From: Gyrodactylus bullatarudis
Lineage: Eukaryota; Platyhelminthes; Monogenea; Gyrodactylidea; Gyrodactylidae
Reading direction: 5' to 3'
Length of the DNA stretch: 64,000 nt
Assembly: GCA_012064415.1 (NCBI GenBank)
Contig: SSNU01000086.1
Span: 258,459 to 322,458 of the forward strand
Part shown: positions 24,537 to 37,900 of the stretch, piece by piece
Layout: the number at the start of each line of letters is the position of its first letter
Position numbering within the stretch: position 1 is the first letter of the stretch
Notes under the pieces: generated by a model
Databases searched by the model: none
Told to the model about the DNA's origin: nothing
The model's input: the letters and a program-made list of their open reading frames with translations, nothing else
Translations under genes and position numbers: made by a program

Positions 24537-24815
24537 TTGTCTTCTACGGGGTTCTCTCGCTGCCTGACTAGGTTGTCTTCTGGCTTGTATTTGGTTACCT
24601 TTAGGATTATAAAAAGAAAAAGGAAAAGAGGGTGTAGTATTATAAGAGTTTAAATTATAAAAATAGTGATTATTAATAATAATCACTATTTTTATAATTT
24701 AAACTCTTATAATACTACACCCTCTTTTCCTTTTTCTTTTTATAATCCTAAAGGTAACCAAATACAAGCCAGAAGACAACCTAGTCAGGCAGCGAGAGAA
24801 CCCTGTAGAAGACAA
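24537..24815. repeat. 279-bp near-perfect palindrome with no spacer
   Basis: Two arms of about 139 bases meet at ATTATTAATAATAAT (centre near 24676). Only one arm mismatch was found (ctacGggg versus ctgTagaa side). Each arm, read outward from the centre, encodes the same peptide fragment including 'NPKGNQIQARRQPSQAAREP', so a piece of a once-coding sequence was duplicated head to head. Confidence 0.92.
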
Positions 24816-25659
24816 ACTAAAAATATTTATTGATTTGAAGAAGTTTTTCGAGTTCCAGATTAGACAAAAGATTCTTCCCTTCGAATGATAAAAGTGAGTC
24901 TCATAATTTGGATTTTATAACATCTTCATCGTATTCGTCTTCGTGAGAAAAAAATTTGACCAACTTAAGGTGTATTTCCAAGAATCAAATTAGGTTTTTA
25001 ACAATTTTAAAAAATTTTCTCAGAGAAGAAATAAAAGCAGGCTTTTAAATTATCCGGCTGTGAACTCATCTTCGTATTCAGCTGCTGTAATGTTTTCTTT
25101 GATCTCTTTAGACTGTAAGCTTCTTTAGAAACAGCAGGCTCACAACTCTTGAAGGCCATCCGGCTAAAACCCTGATCTGAATTCTTATGAAAACTTAATT
25201 AACTTATCGGATAAATTTGGTTGAAACTTTCTTGTGAATATCAAGAAAACTAAGGATTCAAACGGCCTGATATTGAATTTCCTTTAATTTTAAATAAAAA
25301 AACGCAATTTATTCTAGGCTTCAACGTGGTCTATAGACAGATATGAATTCTTATTTTTGATTTAAAAATCAATTTTCATTAATAAGTATATTTACTAATG
25401 AGTATTCCTTTTATTATTTATTTTGTAAAGGACAGAAATACCGTTAAAATTCAATTTTTAAGGGAAGTTTTGGAATGAAATGAAAAATTTTAGATCTGGG
25501 AGTAAATTTTGTTGAAAAAAAATTATTCTTTTCTGATTTTTTAGAGTGAAGAATACAGAATGATCTCTAAAACAAGTCAGGGTAGAAAATGTTATTTTTT
25601 TCTCAAATTTCCTAAAAAAATTCTGATTTTCCGGTTTGGAAATCTCTAACTCGTCAAAT

Positions 25660-25830
25660 AAACTTTGTGCAGTGCTTTGCCTTTCAATAGAGAAAAACAT
25701 GAATGAGTTAGAAAAACCGAAGTGACATAATCTTGTTCAGGAATAAATTCTTAACAAAAGAGTAGAAGGAAAGTTTCTCTTGACTCTTCTAGTTTCCGAG
25801 CTATTCAGAGTCAAAGTTTAAATTATCAAA
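25660..25830 (+). repeat. Fragment of the 47440-48195 inverted-repeat family
   Basis: Shares 'gcagtgctttgcctttcaat' and 'aggaataaattctta' with the left arm near 47587-47692, in the same order and spacing. Confidence 0.75.
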
Positions 25831-26139
25831 AAAATGTTTTGTATTTATTCAGCATTATACTTAAAAGTAGGCTTATAAAAATATTTATCAACAAACCTGC
25901 TACTATAAGATGAAAATTTTCTCTCTATGCTTTACTTAGAAATAGAGTAGAGAAGTTCTAATAGAGATTTATAATCTTTTATGATGCTTTCTTCTTATAA
26001 AATACTATCTCCAATGTAACTTGTTTAATTATATATTTAATTAGTTAAATATAGTGCATTTTTGACAAGATTGCTGACTCAGAAAAGCAAGTTTTTGTTT
26101 TCATCTTGATACAAACGATAATATTTTATAAAAATTTTA

Positions 26140-26997
26140 TTATATTCTTTCAAATATCATCATAGATGTGCCTCTCTTCTCCCGGGCAGCCTTCTGAGCT
26201 TCTTCTGTGCATCCATGACATAAATATCTGAGGATTTTATGCTCTTTAAAAGAAGCAATGAGTTCATCACGATTATTAATTGTTGAATACTTAGTAGGAA
26301 TCACTTCAAGTAAGCTATCGTCCATTTCTTCGATAGTATTATCATCTGATGATTTCGTATCTGATATTTTATTACGGTCAAGAAAAGCTATTCGAAGTCG
26401 GACAAATACCTTTAATTTGAATAGAGGATGATTTGATAGACAGTTGAACATCCATTCAGACAAATCTTCAACATCTGTACCAGCATGAAGTAGACCTCCT
26501 TTCTTCAATAGGAAAGCATAATGTGATAAGAGAACTGGGGAGATAATTCTCCATTTAATTTTGAGTCTCTTGAAATGAGGATCTGGATAGAGAAAGAACA
26601 TCATATCCAAGCTTCCTTTAGAAAAATAATTAATCAGATTTTTCATTGCATTAGCTCGAATACATGCAACATTTAAATATGAGCCTTTATTATTTATTCT
26701 GGAGGCTTTAATTCTTTCTTGAACATAATCGGAAACTTTGAGTCGAATTTCGATGCCTACGGAACTCAGTTCAGGAAACACTTCACTTAATTTCATCAAA
26801 AGACCACCATAGCCACAGCCAATGTCAAGACAGGTTGGTTGTTTCGCAGATATACTATCGTAAACTCTATTCCAATCAACTCTAGAAGGGGAAATAGGAG
26901 GATCTAATCCATGATCTGACCACGGATTACAATGAGCTCTCTGACGGTATAATCTTTTGGAAGGTATAACAACCTGGGATTCTTGAACCATACTCAT
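26140..26997 (-). CDS. METTL1: tRNA (guanine-N7-)-methyltransferase catalytic subunit
   Basis: A one-exon, 285-residue SAM-dependent enzyme (Trm8/METTL1) that makes m7G46 in the variable loop of a tRNA subset, normally with a WDR4/Trm82 partner. The N-terminal 'RLYRQRAHCNPWSDH' matches the family start. The SAM loop is DIGCGYGG (58-65), the acidic end of beta-2 is 'GIEIRLKVSDYVQERI', and the catalytic region is 'FFLYPDPHFKRLKIKWRI'. The family's C-terminal 'TEE' tRNA-recognition patch is kept ('CTEEAQKAAREK'). Residues about 215-240 are a Ser/Asp-rich insertion relative to vertebrate METTL1. The stop codon overlaps an AATAAA signal (minus strand, near 26136-26141), so the 3' leader is very short. 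Confidence 0.96.
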   Translation of the reverse strand: MSMVQESQVVIPSKRLYRQRAHCNPWSDHGLDPPISPSRVDWNRVYDSISAKQPTCLDIGCGYGGLLMKLSEVFPELSSVGIEIRLKVSDYVQERIKASRINNKGSYLNVACIRANAMKNLINYFSKGSLDMMFFLYPDPHFKRLKIKWRIISPVLLSHYAFLLKKGGLLHAGTDVEDLSEWMFNCLSNHPLFKLKVFVRLRIAFLDRNKISDTKSSDDNTIEEMDDSLLEVIPTKYSTINNRDELIASFKEHKILRYLCHGCTEEAQKAAREKRGTSMMIFERI

Positions 26998-27094
26998 TGA
27001 CGATGTTTGGCAATTCTTTTGATTTTTTGCTAAATAAAAACAAATATTGAAGAATGTTTAACTCAGTAACTAAAATTGAAAATAAACACAGAAA
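26998..27094. promoter_or_regulatory. Compact divergent promoter, METTL1 / V-ATPase d
   Basis: Only 97 bp separate the two start codons. Both 5' leaders and core promoters must fit here or overlap coding sequence, which suggests a bidirectional housekeeping promoter. No TATA box is clear. Confidence 0.55.
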
Positions 27095-28159
27095 ATGACG
27101 GATGTATTACCTCTTTCAACAATCAACTTTAATCAAGATAATGGTTACCTTGAAGGTCTCATAAGAGGCTTAAAGTGTGGTATTCTTAAAGAGGCTGACT
27201 ATTCTGCCCTTGTCCAATGCGATACATTAGAAGATTTAAAACTCCACCTTCAAGATACTGATTATGGAAATTTCTTGTCGAATGAAGCTGAGCCATTGAG
27301 TGTTAACATGATTGAAAAAGGAATAAGAGATAAATTGGTTGCTGAATTCAATCATATCCGCAATCAAGCACTTGAACCATTGGCTAAATTCCTTGACTAC
27401 ATTACCTATGGTTACATGATTGATAATATCGTTTTATTAATCACGGGTACTCTTCACGAACGTCCAATTGTAGAGCTAATACCAAAATGCCATCCTTTGG
27501 GCTCATTTCTTCAAATGGAAACTCTAAATATTGCCTCAACTCCGGCTGAATTGTACAATGCCGTTTTAGTCGATACTCCTCTAGCACCCTTTTTCATAAA
27601 CTGTTTGTCAGAACAAGATCTTGACGAGAAAAACATTGAAATTATCAGGAATCGTCTTTACAAAACTTATCTAGAAGATTTCTATCAATTTTGTAAACGA
27701 CTTGGTGGAACTACTGCTGATATCATGTGCGACATTCTTGCTTTCGAGGCTGATCGCCGTGCATTCATCATAACTGTGAATTCCTTTGGAACGGAACTTA
27801 CTAAAGATGACCGAGCAGAATTATTTCCTAGGTGTGGAAAGCTTTATCCTGAAGGCTTGGCTGCCCTTGCTAAAGCCGATGACTATGATCAAGTCAAGAC
27901 AGTAGCTGAGTATTATGGAGAATACAAAAACATTTTTGATGGTTCTGGTGATGGTGTATCGGATAAAACTTTGGAAGATAAATTCTTTGAGCATGAAGTT
28001 CAACTAAATATGGACGCTTTTCTTCAACAATTTCACTTTGGAGTCTTTTATTCCTTAGTAAAACTTAAAGAGCAGGAGATGAGGAACATTGTCTGGATTG
28101 CTGAATGCGTCTCACAAAAGCATAAGGTCAAGATAAACTCCTATATTCCAATTTTCTAA
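27095..28159 (+). CDS. ATP6V0D1: V-type proton ATPase subunit d (V0 sector)
   Basis: A one-exon, 354-residue protein, close to the family's 350 residues. Subunit d sits on the cytosolic face of the membrane V0 ring and couples it to the central stalk of V1, in endosomes, lysosomes and apical membranes. Family signatures run throughout: '[20 protein letters not shown]' near the start, '[17 protein letters not shown]', '[17 protein letters not shown]', '[20 protein letters not shown]', '[19 protein letters not shown]', and the C-terminal '[20 protein letters not shown]' followed by 'INSYIPIF'. It appears complete and intact. The absence of introns in so long a gene contrasts with the WD gene beside it. 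Confidence 0.97.
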   Translation: MTDVLPLSTINFNQDNGYLEGLIRGLKCGILKEADYSALVQCDTLEDLKLHLQDTDYGNFLSNEAEPLSVNMIEKGIRDKLVAEFNHIRNQALEPLAKFLDYITYGYMIDNIVLLITGTLHERPIVELIPKCHPLGSFLQMETLNIASTPAELYNAVLVDTPLAPFFINCLSEQDLDEKNIEIIRNRLYKTYLEDFYQFCKRLGGTTADIMCDILAFEADRRAFIITVNSFGTELTKDDRAELFPRCGKLYPEGLAALAKADDYDQVKTVAEYYGEYKNIFDGSGDGVSDKTLEDKFFEHEVQLNMDAFLQQFHFGVFYSLVKLKEQEMRNIVWIAECVSQKHKVKINSYIPIF

Positions 28160-28268
28160 TATTACTCTTGAAAGTGATATTACCCTAAGCATAATTTAAT
28201 GAATCGTGAAGACATTCTGTGATGATTAATTTATCCTATTAATAATTGTTATCAGTTACCGTTATACA

Positions 28269-28284
28269 AATAAATATATTTATT
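28269..28284. terminator. Palindromic polyadenylation signal serving both strands
   Basis: AATAAATATATTTATT is a perfect 16-base palindrome carrying AATAAA on both strands. It sits 110 bases after the V-ATPase d stop and 29 bases beyond the VPS25 stop, in the 153-bp gap between the two convergent genes. Confidence 0.6.
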
Positions 28285-28312
28285 GAAAAAAAGAAAATAT
28301 TTTTTAGAAAAT

Positions 28313-28846
28313 TCACGTGAGAAAGAATTTAACACCTTCGTTATCTCCCATTATTTGAGCTTTATTCTCTTTTTCTAAATGTTTGAGGGCTTCTATGATA
28401 ATTTTTTCGTCCAATCCATGAAATTTTTGTTCTTCTGTGTCTTCCCCATGTATAATCTCAAATATAGTACAAACCCCATTTGACTGACCAACTGATATGG
28501 CCCAAGTAGAAATACACCTAGCAAGTTCACTAGCCGACAATGGTTTAATTAGGGCATCTTGGTGATTTTTATCAAGCCATTCCAGGTTTCCTCTCTTTTT
28601 TAGTTCCGAGAGAATGTGATCAACAAGTTCGGAATTGCAACTTCTTCTAATTTGATCATTTACAAAAGGCTTTGAATTCGTGAATGAATTAATCGAGACT
28701 TTACTCAATTTGTTTGCTTCGCAATAAGACACGATGAGTTGACACCAGAGGTCGGTTTGTTTCCTCCTGGTTTCAGGATTAGGCTGGAGAGTAAAGAATG
28801 GGGGGAAATTAAAGTTCCAAGGCCATTCAAAATCCATAACGAACAA
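28313..28846 (-). CDS. VPS25: ESCRT-II subunit VPS25
   Basis: A one-exon, 177-residue protein matching VPS25 in length and along most of its sequence. VPS25 binds VPS22 and VPS36 and recruits ESCRT-III (VPS20) for sorting ubiquitinated cargo into multivesicular bodies. The N-terminal 'FEWPWNFNFPPFFTLQPN' is the hallmark PPFFTLQP motif that docks onto the other ESCRT-II subunits. It is followed by two winged-helix domains, with 'ELKKRGNLEWLDKNHQDALI' in the first and 'HGLDEKIIIEALKHLEKENK' in the second, ending 'EGVKFFLT'. Its start lies 144 bp from the start of the divergent WD gene. Confidence 0.96.
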   Translation of the reverse strand: MFVMDFEWPWNFNFPPFFTLQPNPETRRKQTDLWCQLIVSYCEANKLSKVSINSFTNSKPFVNDQIRRSCNSELVDHILSELKKRGNLEWLDKNHQDALIKPLSASELARCISTWAISVGQSNGVCTIFEIIHGEDTEEQKFHGLDEKIIIEALKHLEKENKAQIMGDNEGVKFFLT

Positions 28847-28990
28847 AACAAGAATTGATGGAATTCATCCAGGTTTTAAATATTCTTGAAGCATTTTTAA
28901 ACTTGTAAACCAACTCCATAAAATATATTTTCTTGCATTTTATTAGTTTAATCAGAATATAGAAGCTAGAAGATAATAAAAATAAAGAAA

Positions 28991-31900
28991 ATGAGATCAT
29001 TTAATAACCAAGTTCTTGAAAGAATTAAGAGAATCAAGAGTTTCAAGTTTCTAAATTCAAATGAAATCGATTTAATTTTAACTAAATACCGAAGAAAAAA
29101 TGCCAAAATGACCAAATCGGAATTGATAAATACGATTCTTGAAATAAAATCTAGCTCTCCTGGCTCTAACTATTGGGAATATGATTTGGAAGAATGCTTG
29201 AATATGCTTGACTCTTTTAATAGAGATTTAATAACTCTTGAAGAATTTCTTGAAGCCGTTCAAATTGGCCTAGATCTGAATGAACAATTGGACTCTTCGC
29301 GATCGAATAATCTTTCGATCAAAAGTATAAAAAGCTTTATAAAAAATAATGCTCTTTTGTCCCTGACAAACACTCAGGAAAACTCTTTATGGTACATGAC
29401 TTTAGATTTGATTTTTGTTCGAATGAAAAATGAAAGTGATACTAAGCGTTACAGAGAGCTTAGAGATGCTCAAGTTCGTCCAGTAGCAGCTACTTTCTTA
29501 GAAGAACCAAAGTATCTTGCCCTAGTTAACGATAATTATGACTTGTTGATATATGATACTGATTCATTAAAGAAATTTGTTACATTCTGTAATATTAAAG
29601 AACACCCTAGCAATTTCACTTATCAATATTCTCAAAAATATAAGATTGGAAAATTCTTTTGGACCACCTGTGAGGGTAACATGTCAATATTAAAGTTGAA
29701 AAATCCTCTTAAACGTTTTCAAGAAGTGAGAAAATTAAATATTTCGACACACTGGAAAATAGAGACCATCATGAAATTACAAGAGAAATTTCCCATTGAA
29801 ATTTGTTTTAAAACAATCAAATTCAAATCAAATGAACTTATTTCAGATGTAGAATACATTGAAGATTGGAGTCGTTTTATATTCTCTAGATTGTCGTGTA
29901 AATGTGCACTGACTATTTGTGAGTTTTTTATTTCGAAATATACTTGAAAGTAGACAGCTCAATGAAGATTTTTAAAAATATATATAAAGTAATTACCAGT
30001 TTTGTATGTATAAAAGAAACTTTTTGTAAAAAAATTGGTAGAAGGATCATGGTTATCTCGTACAAAATGATGTAGTTCTTTGAAATCTGATTTATGGTGC
30101 TTAAAATTGAAAAGTTTAATTCTAAATCTGAATCTGAGGGGTTGTAATGTTTGAAGGAGGATAGTAAAACCGGTTGTGATTATGTTCGATCGATGATGGC
30201 AGTTTTTTGATTAGAGCAATAGAAAATGCGAGTTTTTTAAGTCAAAAAGGAGTGAGATCAGTTGCTTCCACTATTTATTTTAGGGTTTGGTTGATAATAA
30301 AGGGATTCACTTTTAGCTTGATAAAGAAGTTTCTGATGACTTCGAACATAAGTCTAAATCTAAAATCCAAAGTTATTTTATAGCGAACAATATTTCAATG
30401 TTAGTACTAAAATAATTTTAGCAATGTGGGGAAAAGATTTTTTGAGACTTTTGAAAGCTCAAAGTAATCTACAATAGCATAGCAATTTTCTCCCAAAAAA
30501 TTTTTAAGATCTGAAATTTTCATCGAGGTCTAATGTATAGGGCCTCAAGAAATTTGACCTAAAAACCAAATTTCTAGACCTATAAACAACTTTTTAAATT
30601 TTTAGGTCATTTTTTAAGACCTCAAAAATTTTTTCCTAAAAAATGTATGCTACTTTCTAGTAGAAAAATTATCAAAGATTTTTATTATAATATAACATGA
30701 TATGATATTCAAAACGATTCTCATTGAAGTTCCGGATCGGCGATAATATATGCTGCATAATCGAAAATGATCTTTCAATATCACATGTGTTGCTTTGAGC
30801 ATTCAATAGTTGATCGTACAGTTCTGGATTGATGTTGGAAAATTCGAAGTTGGCAGCATTACTTATTTCATTGTCATCGAGTCGTTTCTACAGATACCTT
30901 TTCAGATTGATAGGATCATTTTTGAAATTGACACCTTTCAGTAGTTCATATGCCGTTCTTATTGTAAATTCTTTGGCTTCAAATTTCTTGATCATATCAG
31001 AAAGGATTGAATTTTTTATTTCTGTTAAATCTTTCACCAGATCATCTTGATTAACTGACTCTAATGCTTTCTTCTTTGTCTCACTCTTTGTTTCCAAACC
31101 TTCGATGATGGACTTAACGTGACAGAAATTTAAAATATAATAATTTGTCGCCTCGAGCCAAGTTCCCCATCGTGTAATGATCGGTGTAGGAGGTTGACCT
31201 ATGGCATCAAAAGCTGCTTGATGGTGACGATTCATCACTACTAAAGCTCTCACATTTGCAATGAGTCTGTTCACATTTGGGTATGAGTCTTTAACCTTCA
31301 TTGCACAATTATGAAGTAAGTGAGCAGTACAGGTAACATGAACTATTTTAGGATATATGCATCTTAAATGGCTTGTCGCTGAAGTATTGTATCTTGCTGC
31401 GTCCGTTAGAAAAAGATTTACATTTTCATTCTTTATTCCATAACTATTCACTGTTTCAATGAGTTGCTGTACAGTAGAAGTTGCTGTTGGAGAAATTTTG
31501 ATTCTAATTGATCTTAGTAAATAGGAATCTTGCGGTTTTTCTAAAGTGCCACCTATTATATTGACATATTTGCATTGATTAATCTCGGATTCATCAGTCA
31601 TCAAAAAAAAACATTTTGACTTATGCTATTTAAACGTTTAAAAATGAATTTAAAGATGAGATTCTTGTATTTTAACAAGAAAATGCGCCATACTATGTGA
31701 CATAATCGACAATTTAATGACTAATTGTTAATGAAATTGATTATAATAATTGGTCGCTCCGAAATTCAGACCTAAACCCAATAAATTACCTTCTGGGACT
31801 TTTATCTCAAAGATTTTATGCAAACGGGGAGCAGTTTGAAATTTCCTTTGAACATAACTCAAAATAATGTTAACAAATTAACACAAGATTAATAGTCCAA

Positions 31901-34900
31901 AAATAATTTGACATAATTGAATAATAGGAGAATTTTTAAGTTAATAAAGAGTGTTTCACATATTAGTTCGTTTTCAAAATCTATGAAAAAAAGTATTTTT
32001 ACTTATGCAGGGAAAGATGAAAAAAATATTCATATATCATTCGATAGAGAATTTTATGATGTATCAAATGGTTTTGATTAGAAAAATGTATCATTTAAAA
32101 TAATCCTAGTATTGAGAATATTGAAAGTGTTTCACATATAATATATATTAATTCGACCACTATATTAACACTAAATGTACATTTCTTAAAGCATCATCAG
32201 TGGCAATACTTTAAAAATGATAAAAGTTAAGAATTCATTAAAGATAATAATTTACAAATTATGAAAGAAATAGTAAAAGTTGAAGAAAATTAGAATAAAT
32301 GTAAGCTAAAAAACACCAAAACTCTCCAATAATTAGCAACAGTGGAGAGAAAAGTGAAAAAGCTCACATAGGCCAAGGTAGTTGAAGATTATAAGAATAG
32401 TTTTTTTGTGAACACATAGATTGGGTTTGTATTGATTGATAAAGAATTTCTCCTTTACCCATACATCTATGCTGTCATCACCAGGGTTTTTGTATAAAAC
32501 GGAAAAATTCTCTTCAGGCTTGAGTAAATCCTTATGAATCAAACAGAACAATCTCTGTGTTTAAATACAATTTTCAATTAATTTTATTTATTAATTAAAA
32601 AATAAATAAAAAATGGGCCGATTTCATATATGACCCCAAAAATTTCCAAATTACATTTTTTTAGTACGTGCAAAGTCTTGCGCATTTATTTTTTACCTTT
32701 CCTGTTTTGACTCCTTCAGACTTTCAAAGTCTCATAATCGAGTAAGCTAATTTCAAGGAAAAACTCCCAACTTATTAGCCGCAGCCCGAAAATGTTTACA
32801 AGGATGGCCATTAATTTATGAAAAACTACAATTTGCTGTCTAAAAGAACATTGTAATAGGTTTTTGGGGTCATTTATGGAATGAACACTAAAATAATTCG
32901 AGATTCCTTTAAAACTCGGTCTGGAGAATCAAGTCATGATTCATGAGAGTTATTTTTAGTGGAATAAAATTTCCCATATCTCATGCGACACATTCAGAAG
33001 GAGAACACCTAGTTCATTCATATAATAATGCATTTATTTTCAATTGGAGATCACGAATTGATGGATGTAGAAAACCAACGTAACGGAATGCTCTATTTGC
33101 CGGATATATTGGAGTTCAACTCTGACAACGCGATTAGCAGTTTTGCTATTCTCAAAAAAGAAAAAAGGATAATTTCCGGAGGTAATTGATTAGAATTATT
33201 CCATTTGTGTCTAAATCAAATCAGAAGATAATTTAAATTTGGTTCTTTTTACAAAATAAATTGATTAGGATGTGATGTGGGTGAAATTATAGAAATTTCT
33301 CAAATAATTTTTTGTGTAGAAACATCAAAACGTATTATAATTTATAATCTTCAAATTACAGACAAGGTGATTATGAATTAAAGATAATTTTCTACACATA
33401 TTAATTTACAGAAATTATCTAAATCATTTCTTGAGTATTTCAATTCGAAACTCATTTCGGAATTTAGAGAAAACGATCAAATTAATATAAAACTGATTAA
33501 TAAAACAAAGTTATAGAGTCTGAAGAGAGTTCCCTTCGAATTATAACGTATTTCAACATTTTCGTTTTCTCTGTTAGAATTATTTTGTTTCAAATTTGAA
33601 AATAACTCAAAAGTTTCCTTTATTCAAACACAGATTACGGTGGAAATATATGCATCTGGGCATTATCTTATCCAAGGTGAGAAAAAAATTATACAAATTT
33701 TATTTTGATTTAATTTCAATCGAATGTCAGTATTATTTTTGCATTGGACCTCTTTAATAAACGGGGTTCCTTAATTTTATTTTTATCAGTTTTATGTCTG
33801 AAGATAGAGGGGTTACATATGCTTTTACTAATTAGTAAAATTATTAAAAATCAAAATTTGAGCAAGTTAAAAGTTCAACACATGCTTTAGGCCCCAGAAA
33901 TCTTTTGAAAGAATTTGTCTACTTCAGTTATTGAAGTTAAGTTTTGAAAAGTTCAATGCAAAACTGTACTGATCTGATTTTTATCCGACCAAAATACTGC
34001 AATGGAGCTTTAAACAGTATATCTAAAGCTAGTTGACATGAAAAAATGAGAATTTACTTTTTTTAGAAAAAACTGTATGTATTTTTGATAATACTTTACC
34101 TTGAAGTGATGAAGAATCTTTCAAAATGAACATTGGACCTGATCCCATTCTCAAGATGAACTTGATCGAGGAAAACAAAAGAATCCTCCTGATAACGAGC
34201 AAATTTGAAATTTTCAATCTAGACTATGAGAACATGGTGGTTCTACACAGGACCAAAATCCCCTCGAATGATTCGAGTCAGTTTGGAAAATTAAAACTTG
34301 AATTTCATCCATCCCAGCGAGGATTCTATATTGTTTGGGGTGAGAAAATTTATCAAATTGCCCTACCAACAAATGCTAGCGATGACGAAATTATGGGAAA
34401 TTCCGAATATCACGGAGGATGTTATTTTTCAAAACAGACAATGAAGCCAATTAAAATTTTAACACACAAGTCTGAAATTACTTCAATTTGTGTGAATGAA
34501 AAGTTTGGATATCTAGCCACAGCTTGTAAGAATTCAGTGAGCGAAAATGAATAACAACTTCCTTGATACATTGGTTTTTTTACATTATCTCTTTTTGTTT
34601 CTTTTTCCTGTAGGTGATAAAGATTTGGCATTTATACACTGGCCTTTTGTTCACAGAAATCTCTGACAGTCATAAAGATAACTCAATTATAAGGCTCTCC
34701 TTTTCTCTTGATATGAGGAGATTATTCAGTTATGGCGAGAATGATAGTGTGCTCAAAGTATGGAATCCCTTTTATGGAATCCTTTTATGGAAGATTTCCT
34801 TGAAAGTTCAAATCCTCAACTTTCTCCATATCAAAGTTTATGTTAGCCAGTAAGTTCATCATCCAAAGTACTTGTCAACAAGGGCTTAACAGCGTCTTAA

Positions 34901-37900
34901 TTTTGGAAAGTTTTCACTAGATTCTGAAGTTGTACTCAATTTTGGAAATCTTATATTTTTGCAAAACTTTGATTTTTAAAAGAATTACACGTTACCTACA
35001 ATCAATTTAATCCACAGAAATGGATCAAAATAGAAAATCAAATTCTTTCTTAATCGGTATATTGAAGTATTATCATTCTTTTATAGCTTTTAATTTGATT
35101 GATATCAGAATTTCATATACCTCTTATATTGTATTTAGAATGACATGCAAAAGGTATACGAGAGAAATATTGGATTGAAAAAAAAGATTTTAGGGCGAAC
35201 TTTAAGCTTGGTGGAAAATAACACAATTAGTAGTTGGGTAAGGTATACATACTCAGAACTTTCAGTAAGAACTTTCAATAGGTAGAAAAAATCATCAAAA
35301 ATATCTAGTAAAATTTACAATTTTAACAAACTTAAACCTTTCAAAAAAATTAATTCTATGGTTTCTTTCATAGTTCGACTAAAACTTTCTGTTATTTCAT
35401 TTGAACTTACTCTTAACGAGGGTGGATTTTCATGAACCATTTAATTTAAATAATTAAAAAAATTCTGCCTGACTATATATTTTATAACCAATCAGAATAG
35501 ATCTTCTTCTTTAGATCTTACCCAACTAACTGTTTTGTAAAATTTTTGACACATTTTTTTCTTTTAAAAGTATAAAAAATTATTCAACTTTTCGTTTGCT
35601 ACTTGGCTCTCTCTACTTTTAAGTTGGCTAATTGACTAGTTGATCTCTAGTTTGTTTTTATGAAATCAGTCAAAATGTTAATATATAGATTGACTCATCT
35701 ACATACCAAGTGAGTGATGAGTCATATGAAATCTATGCATAGAGGAGTATAGATAGCACCTATCCAATCAAAATGATGTGTTATATCAATCTAATTTGTA
35801 ATGTACATATATTGGCATGTAAAGACTGATGAGTATGCCTGAAATATAGCACTTATCTCTTACAAAATCAGGCATCGACTTTCTTTCTCTCTCTATGGCA
35901 GACAGCATATCCATAATCAAAGCAGATATCGAAAAAAATATCATCAATAAGTAATATAGATTGTATAATATAAAAAATGGATTTAAAAAAAAATTTTATT
36001 TACAAAATTTATCAACTCCTGTATTTCAATTGAGGTCATGATATTGAAATAAAAAATTTAACAGTACTTAAATCTGGTTGATTCACTTTTTATTGATTAA
36101 GAATTTTTGCAAAATATTGTTCAGTACATAAAATAAATGCAGAATCGTTTAGCTGGATAGCTCGTCCAGTTACAGTTTACAAATGGATAAATCCTGTAAC
36201 ATTGAGTGATTTGGATTAGTCAATTGCCAAGTTATACGATCATAAAACAACCTGCATGTAGTAATTCCAAAGTAATGGTGTTGTATTCCAATAATGTATC
36301 ATGATTTTATACGAATACATTTGCTTTATAGAGGCTAAAGACTCTTTACCATTCTTTTCTAGGTATTTTCTGATTTATGGAAATATTGGGGAGGAAGCAA
36401 AGCTTTTACGATATACCGACTATGAAGAGAACAAATTAGATCTCGACCAAATATCAAAGTTTAGATCGAATCCGCCACCAGGCCGAGAATATATTCTCAA
36501 ACAATTTAAGGATAATACTCCCAATTTCTTATTCATGGCTCACCAGCCGCCAACTGATTTGATTACATTTGATAAAGTAACTAACAAGATTTTCATATGG
36601 AATGTCTTCTTGAATAACGGACCAATCAAAATCATTTCCTTGAATTCAATTAAAGAAAACTTTGGTAAGAGATCCTTTTTACTGATGAAGGCTTGATTAA
36701 AATGTACTTCCTGTAATCTATTTTTATTGATTTATATAAGAATAAGGTAAGCAAGGGAAATTTTTTCTAGACGACAAAAAATTGCAATGAGGGTAACGTA
36801 ATTTGCCGACAAACCCGTCGATTTGTCTTAAATTATAATTTTTCATCGTTATTAATCTTAGAATCTATTGGTTTACTTTTGCTTGGTCCATTAAAAAAGG
36901 TTTTCATTCTCCTAGAAATCTTTGCTTTTTAAAATCTATTCGGCTTTTAGATAATATTTTTCAATCACCCGAACTCAATCTGTTTAATTTTGAAATATAA
37001 CTGGATCGATAACTCTTGAACTGGAAATAATTGCGTTAAACTAAGATCCTCTGAGATTCTAAGGGTTAACCCATCTAGAAAAGAGGTCTACCAATATTCA
37101 TTAATGGTAATTGCCTTTGTTTAGACTCATGGAATCCAAGTCAAGTTTTCATCGAAACTAAGGATAGAATGAACCTAAATTTGTACATTGTTCTATCAAG
37201 AAAGACTCTGATTTACTCTAAACTGTCAAGAGATGATGGATTTGTAATAGCTACTGAGATAATGCCAGGGAAAAATCTCAAATTATCTGAGAATGGAGAG
37301 GAAGTCACAAAATTGCTCAAAATAAACGAGGGAACATCTCTCCTCTTAGCCACAAACAAGGGTTCAATAATTCATCTGAAAGACTTCCAAAAGAAGCTAT
37401 CAGAGAAGTGGATAATTCATTCAAGTTCCATTGTAGACCTGGATACTGTCAGAAATGAATCGAATGATTTCGGCAAATGGGTGGTTAGCATTGGAACCGA
37501 TGCAACAGTGAGGTTAAGCGACTTTTCTGGAAAATATCTAGGAGTATTTAATCAATACCCAAAATTATTCGATTTATGCAAGAAGAATGATGAAAGTTCA
37601 TGTCAAAATTTTCCCTACGATCTATTACAAGAGGAAAAAAAGAAATTCTATCTTGAAAGAAGAAATATTGAAAATGAACATCAGCCAAAGACAGTTGGTT
37701 TAATATATTTTCTATTAATTTCGAGGACATTTTTATTTGATAATCAAATTTTCCGATTACGAAAATAAAATACGAAATCGAATTTTTTAATGGGGAATTT
37801 TAGAAGCCCCCTATTTACAAGGACCAAAAATTAAGTAAAAAATGATTTATTTAGAACATTGGAAGCACAAGCTAATACAGATATTTTTCTACAAATTTGA

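Larger units (their letters stand above)
22256..26139. other. Intergenic stretch upstream of TipE-like gene and downstream of METTL1
   Basis: Probably holds the TipE-like promoter and 5' leader just above 22255 (not assignable). Otherwise it contains dispersed repeats (near 23200-23480, of the family with 'ggcgccgaattcc'), the near-perfect palindrome at 24537-24815 and a repeat fragment at 25660-25830. No other exon was recognised. Confidence 0.5.
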
